NCBI GenBank assembly: GCA_027451645.1 | Contig: DAIDIX010000030.1 | Coordinates: 2,660-11,930, forward strand | Length of the DNA stretch: 9,271 nucleotides | Source of the DNA: Candidatus Dormiibacterota bacterium | GTDB taxonomy: Bacteria; Chloroflexota; Dormibacteria; Aeolococcales; Aeolococcaceae | Reading direction: 5' to 3' | Part shown: positions 1 through 6,803 of the stretch, in pieces | Position numbering within the stretch: position 1 is the first letter of the stretch | Layout: each line of letters begins with the position of its first letter | Translations under genes and position numbers: made by a program | The notes under the pieces: model-generated | Database searches by the model: none | Told to the model about the DNA's origin: nothing | Seen by the model: only the letters and a program-made list of their open reading frames with translations

Positions 1-2
1 AG

Positions 3-1625
3 CACGGTGGCCTCTCTGGCTACCCGTCCCGCAGCGAGTCCGAGCATGACTTCATTGAGAACTCGCATGCCTCGACTGGTCTGAGCTACGCCTGTGCAGC
101 TGCCGTTGCAAAGAGGATGTCCGGTGATGCGGGAAAAACCATCTGCGTTGTCGGGGACGGATCACTCACTGGCGGAATGGCGTACGAGGCACTCAACAAC
201 ATTGGGCACCTCAAGCCAGAAATGGTCATCATTCTCAATGACAATGGACGTTCCTATGCTCCGACTGTTGGCGGTATTGCAGACCACTTCAGCCATCTCC
301 GGCTCTCACCCCGGTATGAGGCAGCCAAGGATGCAGCTGGATCAGTACTCCGTGGACTTCCCGTTGTGGGTCCTTCCGCATACATGACTGCAAAGCGCAT
401 GAAGGACTCCCTGAAGCAGCTCGTTTCCCCGATGTCGCTGTTCGAGACCCTTGGCCTCAAGTATGCAGGACCCATCGATGGGCACGACATCCGTGAACTC
501 GAGCGTGCACTGCATGATGCCATGCTGTACCGTGGCCCAGTAGTCCTTCACATCGTCACTGAGAAAGGACATGGCTATGGACCAGCCATGGATGACGAGA
601 TCGACAAGTTCCATGGCGTCTCACGGTTTGATCCGGCAGACGGCACACCATACGCTGCTGGAACCCAGTCGTGGACTGACATCTTCGGCGAGGCGCTCCT
701 GAAGGCAGCCTCTGCGGATGACCGCATTGTAGCCATCACTGCAGCCATGGCCTCCTCCACAGGTCTTCTCCCCTTTGCGAAGGCGTTTCCTGACAGGTTC
801 TTCGATGTGGGCATTGCAGAGCAGCATGCCGTGACGTTTGCCACTGGCCTTGCACTTGAGGGATACCGCCCTGTCGTTGCCATCTACTCCTCCTTTCTCC
901 AGCGGGCGTTTGACCAGCTCATCTGCGATACTGCACTGCACCATGCTCCCATCACCTTCGTCCTGGACCGTGCTGGCATCACAGGTGATGATGGACCAAG
1001 CCATCACGGCATCTTCGATCTCGCCTACCTCAGGATGGTTCCCGGCATGACTGTTGCAAGCCCGAGTACTCCAGATGCGCTTGGAGATCTCCTTGCCACT
1101 GCACTTTCTGGCAATGCTCCCTTTGCCATCCGGTTTCCCAGGGGGACTGCCCCGATGGAAGCCACCCGAGTCCCCAGCATCCACGCGCCAGGCACCTTTC
1201 ATGTCCGGACACGGGGAAAGGATGTCGTTCTTGCTGCACTTGGAAAGATGGTGCACGTTGCAGATGCAGCAGCACTGCTTCTTGCAGAGAAGGACATCCA
1301 TGCAACAGTCGTTGATCTCCAGTATGTGAAGCCGCTTGCACAGGAGCTCAGCCATCTCCTTGCCTCCCATCCGCTCGTCGTGACTATCGAGGATGGCATC
1401 CGCGATGGAGGAGTGGGGAGTGCAGTGATGGAGATGCTCGTGGATGAGGGAATCTCTGTTCCTGTGATTCGGCTTGGCCTTCCTGACCAGTTCATCGAGC
1501 ATGGAGCCCAGCAGCTCCTCCTTGAGGAGTACGGCATGACTCCCGAGCATGTAGTCGATGAAGTGATGGCCCACGTTGCGGACACGAAGGAAGGGCGCCT
1601 GCACCAGGCAGCCGGGGGCCGTTGA
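3..1625 (+). CDS. dxs: 1-deoxy-D-xylulose-5-phosphate synthase, 3' part (N-terminus outside window)
   Basis: DXS condenses pyruvate and glyceraldehyde 3-phosphate, with thiamine diphosphate (ThDP), into DXP. This is the first step of the MEP isoprenoid pathway and takes place in the cytosol. The frame is open from the first complete codon at position 3, which begins HGGLSGYPSRSESEHD and runs into ENSHAST, a hallmark of DXS. The ThDP motif follows: GDG at 153-161 and NDNGRSYAP from 237. A conserved KFHG histidine is at 612-614. The pyrimidine domain has DVGIAEQHA, with the ThDP-activating glutamate at 819-821, and DRAGITGDDGPSHHG near 967-1011. A transketolase C-terminal domain ends the protein. 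About 540 residues are visible, against roughly 620-640 for the family, so about 90-100 N-terminal residues, including the first active-site histidines, lie upstream. The ATG at 117 is internal. No frameshift is seen. The next gene starts 87 bases downstream on the same strand. Confidence 0.97.
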   Translation, partial: HGGLSGYPSRSESEHDFIENSHASTGLSYACAAAVAKRMSGDAGKTICVVGDGSLTGGMAYEALNNIGHLKPEMVIILNDNGRSYAPTVGGIADHFSHLRLSPRYEAAKDAAGSVLRGLPVVGPSAYMTAKRMKDSLKQLVSPMSLFETLGLKYAGPIDGHDIRELERALHDAMLYRGPVVLHIVTEKGHGYGPAMDDEIDKFHGVSRFDPADGTPYAAGTQSWTDIFGEALLKAASADDRIVAITAAMASSTGLLPFAKAFPDRFFDVGIAEQHAVTFATGLALEGYRPVVAIYSSFLQRAFDQLICDTALHHAPITFVLDRAGITGDDGPSHHGIFDLAYLRMVPGMTVASPSTPDALGDLLATALSGNAPFAIRFPRGTAPMEATRVPSIHAPGTFHVRTRGKDVVLAALGKMVHVADAAALLLAEKDIHATVVDLQYVKPLAQELSHLLASHPLVVTIEDGIRDGGVGSAVMEMLVDEGISVPVIRLGLPDQFIEHGAQQLLLEEYGMTPEHVVDEVMAHVADTKEGRLHQAAGGR

Positions 1626-1641
1626 CAGTCCAGTTACAGCA

Positions 1642-1659
1642 GTTCTTCCCGTGGGGAAC
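1642..1659 (+). other. Small inverted repeat between dxs and eccC
   Basis: GTTCTTC and GGGGAAC can pair around a CCGT loop, giving seven pairs of which two are G-U. There is no following T-run, so it is not a convincing intrinsic terminator. It contains the GGGGA that would serve as ribosome binding site for the alternative eccC start at 1671, so it could also mask that site. A weak structure with chance origin possible. Confidence 0.25.
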
Positions 1660-1663
1660 GTGT

Positions 1664-1672
1664 TGGTACGAT
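1664..1672 (+). promoter_or_regulatory. Possible extended -10 promoter element for eccC
   Basis: TGGTACGAT matches the extended -10 pattern TGnTAnnnT and lies about 40 bases before the preferred eccC start at 1713. No good -35 box is present at 16-18 bases upstream. The perfect TTGACA at 1622-1627 is 39 bases away, too far to pair with it. If real, transcription would begin near 1679, which would exclude the upstream start codon at 1671. Motif match only. Confidence 0.2.
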
Positions 1673-1712
1673 GTCACCGACTGTCCATCCCTCCAGGAAC
1701 TCTTCCTCCCGC

Positions 1713-4700
1713 ATGACGACCACGATATACCACCGCCCTGCCCGACTCTTTCCAGAGCCTCCCTCGCGAGCTGAGCTCCCCATCGTTGCACCGCCAACAC
1801 TCGATGTGCAGCAGGGGAAGCTCCTTGGAATCATGCAGTCCGTTGTGCCTGTCTTCACGAGTCTTGGATCCCTCGTCTTCCTCTTCGCATTTCCCAGTGT
1901 TCCTGTTGCCATCAAGGCCATCATGCTTGTTGTCTCACTCATCAGTGTCGTGTCCGCAGCTGTCATGCGCATTGTGCAGAGCCGGAGCAACAGGAGCAGG
2001 AAGAGCCAGGAAGCACGCCGGTATCTTGACTATCTTTCGCAGCAGGAGCGGCAGCTGTGCAGTGACACCGATGCAATGCGAGCCTGGTATCAGCGGCTCT
2101 TCCCTGATACAGAAACCCTCTGGTATCTCGGCAGCCAGCGGGATCACATATGGGAGAGAAGGAGTACTGACCAGGACTTCACGGAAGTCCGCATCGGAAC
2201 GGGCGATCAGCACACGAGCAGGGTCCTCAAGTTCGACCTCGGCTCGAATCCCCTTGCCAACTACGACCCTGTCATTCTCACTGCAGCCCAGCACATGCTG
2301 AGCAGATTCCAGGCGATTCCCGACCTCCCCCTCACTGTGTCCCTCCAGAAGCTCGGTTCCCTTGCAGTCGTTGGACCGTCATTTGCACGACTTGCGCTTA
2401 TCCGGAGCATGCTTGCACAGCTTGTCACCTTCCAGGCACCCTCAGATCTTCTCCTTCTTGTTGGCACCTCGCCACAGTCCCGTCACGAGTGGTCAATGAT
2501 GAAATGGCTTCCCCACATCCAGCAGGAGTCCGGGGCAGCCATCCCATACCCCAGGATCACTGATGATCCCCAGACATTCTCAAGCATGCTCAATGAGATT
2601 GTGCAGCCCCGGACAAGCCGACTCCAGCAGCGTGACCGCAATGCACCTCCCCAGGCAGAGGCAGGAGAACCCCACCTGCTCGTCATCATCGATGACTACG
2701 CTCCGACATCAGCGATGGGACGGCTTCTTGCAGTGGAGGAGCTGCTCAGGAGCGGCAGCCAGATCAATGTCTCTCTCATCGTGCTTGTCGATGCAGTGGC
2801 AAATGAGCCATCGAACGTTGCTGCCCATCTCATCCTCCAGGGTGGCAAGGCAACTTTCGAAGAGAGTAGTCCCACAGGAGTGAGGTACCGGTCATTCACG
2901 CCCGATGCTGCAAATGCTGACCTCTTCGAGCTCATCTGCCGGACACTCTCCCCACTCCGGGTTGACACGAGCACAACAGAGAAGCGGGCACTTCCCACAA
3001 CGCTCCGCCTCTTCGACCTCCTCCATGTCGAGGCCCCATCCTCCATCGATCCGCATGCCACCTGGGCTCCACGAAGCCTTGAGGACACGCTTCGTGTACC
3101 CATAGGCGTGCGCAGCGATGGTGAGCCGCTCATCATTGACTTCAAGGAGGCAGCTGTTGGAGGCATGGGTCCTCACGGCCTTGTCGTTGGTGCAACGGGA
3201 TCCGGGAAGAGCGAGCTCCTGCGCTCCCTCATCACGTCCCTTGCAGTGACGCACTCACCGGACACAGTGGCGTTCGTGTTCGTCGACTTCAAGGGTGGTG
3301 CTGCCTTTGCAGACCTTGCGAACCTGCCGCACGTTGCTGGCATGATCACAAACCTCCAGGACGATACGAGCAGGGTAGACAGGATGTATGAAGCGCTCAT
3401 TGGAGAGCAGCAGCGCCGCCAGCAGCTCCTGCGCATGGCAGGAAATGTCGATGGCATCAAGGAGTACCATGCTGCCCGTGCAAAGAATCCCAGCCTCCCC
3501 CCCATGCCATACCTCTTCATTGTCGTTGACGAGTTCGCTGAACTCCTTGCCCAGCGTCCTGACTTCCTCGATCTCTTCATCGCGATTGGCCGCATCGGCA
3601 GAAGCATCGGCATGAATCTCCTCTTTGCCACCCAGCGGCTGGAGGAGGGCAGGCTCCGGGGGCTCGAGGGGCATCTCCGGTACCGGATATGCCTTCGTAC
3701 CTTCAGTGCCCAGGAGAGCATGGCAGTACTTGGAACACCGGATGCCTACAACCTTCCATCCTCACCTGGAAACGGCTACTTCAAGGTTGACAACCAGTAC
3801 ACTGCCTTCAAGGCAGCAATCGTCACTGGCGCTGATGTTCTCCAGCAGCAGGCTGTTTCCGCGCATGCCACGGTTGCACCCTATGCAGAGTCTGCTCCAT
3901 CGAGCTCATCGCGGTCGAGGGGAGGAGACACTGCGGAAATCTCCACAGAACGAACCGAGATGGAAACTGCAATCGACATGCTCCGCCTCCACGGTGATGG
4001 CCTCTTCCAGCCACCCCATCAGGTATGGCTGCCACCACTTCCCGAAGCACTTCCCCTTGCAGCTGTCCTCCCACCCAGGGAAGCTCTTTCCCAGTTTCCA
4101 CCACTTGGAGTCTCTGTGGGCATCGTGGACATTCCTCTTCGCCAGATGCAGCAGCCACTTGTGCTCGACTTTACCGGTGTGAACGGTCACTTTGCTGTTG
4201 TTGGAGCACCTCAGACGGGAAAGTCGACTTTTCTCCGCACACTCATCTCATCCTTTGCCCTCACCCGGTCGCCCCAGGAAGTGCAGTTCTCCTGCATCGA
4301 TCTTGGTGGGGGCATGCTTCGGGCCTGTGAAGCGCTTCCCAATGTGGGAACAGTCTGCGGGAAGTTCGACCACGAGACAATGCTGCGTCTCATCCGTGAG
4401 GTGGAACTCCTCATTGAGGAACGGGAACTCCTCTTCCGCGAGGCAGGTGTTGCAAATGTCCGTGAACTCGCACGTTCACGTCCTGAAGCTGCACAGTCCC
4501 TTGCAGAAACCTTCCTTGTCATCGACAACTGGGCACAGCTCCGCCAGGAAATCGAGGATATCGACACCATTATTGCACCCATTCTCACAGGCGGTCTCGG
4601 GTACGGTGTGCATGTCATCCTTTCCACGGGAAGGTGGAATGACATCAGATCAAACCTCCGCGATGCCATTGCCAACAGGCTCGAGTTCCGTCTCAACGAT

Positions 4701-5669
4701 CCATCAGAGTCGGAGATCGACAGGAAAGTTGCACCCCGGCTTCCTCTCTCGACCCCGGGACGGGTACTCCTTCAGAACAAGCTCATCGGACAGATTGCAC
4801 TCCCGAGACTCGATACTGACACGACTGAGGAGCAGGCTCAGGAGGGCTGGAATGCAGTTGTGGAGCGTGCACAGACCACCTGGACAGATACCCCCTCTGC
4901 ACAGAAGGTCAGGCTCCTCCCAGCCATGCTTCCCCTGCGGGAACTTCCATCCCCAGCATCGAAAGACCAGCAGGGACTTGTCATCGGTGTTGAGGAGTCG
5001 CGACTTGCTCCCATCTCGTACAACCTCCTTGAAGGAGGGCAGTCACTTCTCGTGTTTGGCGACTCGGAGAGCGGCAAGTCAAACTTCCTCCGCCTTCTGC
5101 TTACGCAGTCAATGGCTACACTCACGCCGGACACTGTGCAGTTCGCCGTAGTTGACTACCGCAGATCCCTTCTCGATATTGCGGATGGTCCCTTCATTGC
5201 ACAGTATCTGGCCAACACCTCGATGGCAAAGGATGGCATTGAGTCCGTCCGGCAGGTCCTCCAGGACAGGCTTCCACCCGCAACCATTACCCGTGAGCAG
5301 CTTGTCAACCGCTCCTGGTGGTCCGGTCCCGAGTACGTCATTCTTGTCGATGACTATGACCTTGTCGCCACTCCAACAGGAAATCCCCTCACTCCGCTCC
5401 TTGACTTCCTGCCCCAGAGCAGGGATGTCGGACTCCATATTGTCCTTGCACGGAGGGTGGCTGGCCTCTCAAGAAGCTCCTTCGAGCAGTTCCTCCAGCG
5501 GCTCCGGGAGCTGGGAACATCAGGATTCATCATGAGTGGAGATCCCCATGAAGGCATTGTGCTCGGCTCGCAGAAGGCACAGCCCCTTCCCCCTGGACGA
5601 GGATTCCTGGTCAGGAGACGGGATCGCACGACACTTGTACAGACAGCATTCGTCCCTCCGAGCCAGTAA
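1713..5669 (+). CDS. eccC: Type VII secretion system motor ATPase EccC (fused, three FtsK/SpoIIIE modules)
   Basis: EccC is the cytoplasmic-membrane motor of actinobacterial ESX/type VII secretion. It recognises WXG100-family substrates and powers their export. Counting from ATG 1713 the protein has 1318 residues. It opens with the family-typical HRPARLFPEPP, then two membrane helices (about 42-60 and 63-87). A DUF region with a degenerate ATPase-like strand, LLVIIDDY (D327, D328), follows. ATPase 1 has Walker A GATGSGKS (493-500) and Walker B LFIVVDEF (D606, E607). ATPase 2 has GAPQTGKS (831-838) and FLVIDNW (D938, no following Glu). ATPase 3 has GDSESGKS (1116-1123) and ILVDDYD (D1213, D1214). 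All three P-loop lysines are intact. In the family, modules 2 and 3 are thought to be mainly regulatory or substrate-binding. An in-frame ATG at 1671 would add 14 residues; 1713 is preferred because homology starts there and AGGA lies 14 bases upstream. The full single-chain form is unlike the split EccCa/EccCb of mycobacterial ESX-1. The gene is intact and 84 bases ahead of the ubiquitin-like membrane protein gene. Confidence 0.95.
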   Translation: MTTTIYHRPARLFPEPPSRAELPIVAPPTLDVQQGKLLGIMQSVVPVFTSLGSLVFLFAFPSVPVAIKAIMLVVSLISVVSAAVMRIVQSRSNRSRKSQEARRYLDYLSQQERQLCSDTDAMRAWYQRLFPDTETLWYLGSQRDHIWERRSTDQDFTEVRIGTGDQHTSRVLKFDLGSNPLANYDPVILTAAQHMLSRFQAIPDLPLTVSLQKLGSLAVVGPSFARLALIRSMLAQLVTFQAPSDLLLLVGTSPQSRHEWSMMKWLPHIQQESGAAIPYPRITDDPQTFSSMLNEIVQPRTSRLQQRDRNAPPQAEAGEPHLLVIIDDYAPTSAMGRLLAVEELLRSGSQINVSLIVLVDAVANEPSNVAAHLILQGGKATFEESSPTGVRYRSFTPDAANADLFELICRTLSPLRVDTSTTEKRALPTTLRLFDLLHVEAPSSIDPHATWAPRSLEDTLRVPIGVRSDGEPLIIDFKEAAVGGMGPHGLVVGATGSGKSELLRSLITSLAVTHSPDTVAFVFVDFKGGAAFADLANLPHVAGMITNLQDDTSRVDRMYEALIGEQQRRQQLLRMAGNVDGIKEYHAARAKNPSLPPMPYLFIVVDEFAELLAQRPDFLDLFIAIGRIGRSIGMNLLFATQRLEEGRLRGLEGHLRYRICLRTFSAQESMAVLGTPDAYNLPSSPGNGYFKVDNQYTAFKAAIVTGADVLQQQAVSAHATVAPYAESAPSSSSRSRGGDTAEISTERTEMETAIDMLRLHGDGLFQPPHQVWLPPLPEALPLAAVLPPREALSQFPPLGVSVGIVDIPLRQMQQPLVLDFTGVNGHFAVVGAPQTGKSTFLRTLISSFALTRSPQEVQFSCIDLGGGMLRACEALPNVGTVCGKFDHETMLRLIREVELLIEERELLFREAGVANVRELARSRPEAAQSLAETFLVIDNWAQLRQEIEDIDTIIAPILTGGLGYGVHVILSTGRWNDIRSNLRDAIANRLEFRLNDPSESEIDRKVAPRLPLSTPGRVLLQNKLIGQIALPRLDTDTTEEQAQEGWNAVVERAQTTWTDTPSAQKVRLLPAMLPLRELPSPASKDQQGLVIGVEESRLAPISYNLLEGGQSLLVFGDSESGKSNFLRLLLTQSMATLTPDTVQFAVVDYRRSLLDIADGPFIAQYLANTSMAKDGIESVRQVLQDRLPPATITREQLVNRSWWSGPEYVILVDDYDLVATPTGNPLTPLLDFLPQSRDVGLHIVLARRVAGLSRSSFEQFLQRLRELGTSGFIMSGDPHEGIVLGSQKAQPLPPGRGFLVRRRDRTTLVQTAFVPPSQ

Positions 5670-5691
5670 CCCGCGATAATGGGAGTGCAGC

Positions 5692-5769
5692 ATGCTCCTT
5701 CATGAAGGTCAATCCCGCAGGAAGGAATCCAGGAGCGAAACGGACAGCACCTTATGGCCCTTGTACTAG
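5692..5769 (+). CDS. Possible 25-codon leader ORF overlapping the next gene start
   Basis: ATG at 5692 is preceded by GGGAG (5681-5685) with a six-base spacer, a better-placed ribosome binding site than the one in front of the next gene. The frame runs 25 codons, beginning MLLHEGQSRRKES, and ends at TAG 5767-5769, which is 16 bases inside the downstream gene in a different frame. It could be a translated leader that delivers ribosomes to ATG 5754, whose own AGGAG (5731-5735) is 18 bases away. Equally it could be a chance ORF, since nothing about the peptide is recognisable. Confidence 0.22.
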   Translation: MLLHEGQSRRKESRSETDSTLWPLY

Positions 5770-6803
5770 TCACGATTCTGAGTGAGACAAAGCGGGAGGA
5801 TCTTGCCCTCACGGACAACATTCCGCTTCAGGAGCTCATTCCCTCCATTGTCGACCGGTGCATCCCGGATGCACGGCAGAGGAATCTTGCCCGGTGGGTC
5901 ATTGGAGTACCGGGCCGCCCGCCACTTCCCTACACACAGTCGCTTGCCCAGTGCGGTGTCCTTGACGGTTCACTGCTGTATCTTCGCGACACAAACTCGC
6001 CAGTTCCACCTCCACCACCACTTCCACTCCCCCACACACCACCTCCAGTCGCATCCACTGTGCCTGAGCTCAATGTGGATGCAGTGCTCGCTTCCCAGGC
6101 AACTCCATCAAGCAGGAGGATTCCAATCTGGATTGCTGTCTTTATCGGATTCTGGGCCGTTGTCCTCGATGCAGTCATCATCAGGCTCACAGGAACGTTC
6201 ATTCCCGGGACGGTCCTTGCCCTCATCATCATTGCTGCTGCAGTGTTTTTCAGCCTTCCCCGCCGTCTCCTCGAACATGATGCTGATGCACCATCCCCAG
6301 CTGCCCCCCCATCGCAGACACCACTGCAGCAGCCAGCATACGATGCTGCATCCCGACCTGCAGCTCCCCAGTCCCCCTCTCCCCAGCTTCCGGGCTATGC
6401 TGCTGTCCCTCCACCCCAGGCTCCATCACTCAACGAGCTGGTGGAAAATGTCATCTTTGATCTCGGACGGCTCATGGCTGGAGAGAGTCCGGATCTGAAG
6501 TACTGTGCTCCCCAGGTGGTGCAGTACTTCAGCAGTCTTCTTGCCCCATCACGGGAACGCAGAGAGTGGTTCACTCCTCAGTTTGGAGGTACTGTCGATG
6601 TCTCCCTCTCCCGCAATGCAAGCCGTCCCAACGATCCTGTTGTCGCTACAGTGCAGATCAATGACCAGTCGATCCGGCATCTTCCGAACGGAGAATCTGT
6701 TGCTCCTCCACAGCGGAAGGTATCGCTGACCCTTGTCATTGACGAGCATCAGGCAACAATCGTAGATGCCCGGGTTGTCTCATCAGTCGGTCTATGGCCA
6801 TGA
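5754..6803 (+). CDS. Membrane protein with EsaB/YukD/EccD-type ubiquitin-like domain, likely type VII secretion component
   Basis: The 349-residue product begins with a ubiquitin-like domain (about 2-79) of the kind found in EsaB/YukD and at the N-terminus of EccD: a first strand LVLVTILSE, a central GRPPLPYTQSLAQCGVLDG and a closing strand LLYLRD. A Pro-rich stretch (83-99) leads to two membrane helices (about 124-144 and 149-168), flanked by Arg pairs at 121-122 and 170-171, which predicts that both ends are cytoplasmic. A second Pro/Ala/Ser/Gln-rich linker (179-224) precedes a C-terminal domain (about 225-349) with two predicted helices then about three strands. I do not recognise that domain; a small alpha+beta fold such as NTF2-like is a guess. 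True EccD carries about 11 membrane helices, so this is not a normal EccD, and there is no sign that it is a truncated copy. Position directly after eccC supports a secretion role. Its stop overlaps the lipoprotein start. The Shine-Dalgarno AGGAG is distant (18 bases). Confidence 0.82.
   Translation: MALVLVTILSETKREDLALTDNIPLQELIPSIVDRCIPDARQRNLARWVIGVPGRPPLPYTQSLAQCGVLDGSLLYLRDTNSPVPPPPPLPLPHTPPPVASTVPELNVDAVLASQATPSSRRIPIWIAVFIGFWAVVLDAVIIRLTGTFIPGTVLALIIIAAAVFFSLPRRLLEHDADAPSPAAPPSQTPLQQPAYDAASRPAAPQSPSPQLPGYAAVPPPQAPSLNELVENVIFDLGRLMAGESPDLKYCAPQVVQYFSSLLAPSRERREWFTPQFGGTVDVSLSRNASRPNDPVVATVQINDQSIRHLPNGESVAPPQRKVSLTLVIDEHQATIVDARVVSSVGLWP

Noticed and set aside
117..119. ATG as possible dxs start
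   Set aside because: The frame is open upstream to the window edge and encodes conserved DXS sequence (SGYPSRSESEHD, ENSHAST), so the ATG is internal.
621..1604. 327-codon open frame on the minus strand
   Set aside because: It is fully antisense to the conserved DXS catalytic and C-terminal domains, is rich in Cys/His/Met with no recognisable domain, and is explained by the codon bias of dxs.
1622..1627. Perfect TTGACA -35 hexamer at the dxs stop
   Set aside because: No -10-like hexamer occurs 16-18 bases downstream; the nearest candidate (1667-1672) is 39 bases away.
4192..5151. 319-codon open frame on the plus strand inside eccC
   Set aside because: It lies in another frame of the intact EccC ATPase 2/3 coding sequence, and its Ser/Arg/Pro-rich translation has no domain pattern.
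5675..5680. GATAAT, -10-like hexamer after the eccC stop
   Set aside because: No -35 match at suitable spacing, and a start from it would fall at or beyond the ribosome binding site of the leader frame.
5697..5708. Perfect 12-base palindrome CCTTCATGAAGG in the gap after eccC
   Set aside because: About two such palindromes are expected by chance in a window this size, and no second copy or promoter alignment supports an operator.
6001..6060. C-rich, Pro-codon repeat tract as a possible tandem repeat element
   Set aside because: It is the low-complexity proline linker of the ubiquitin-like membrane protein, with no regular repeat unit at DNA level.
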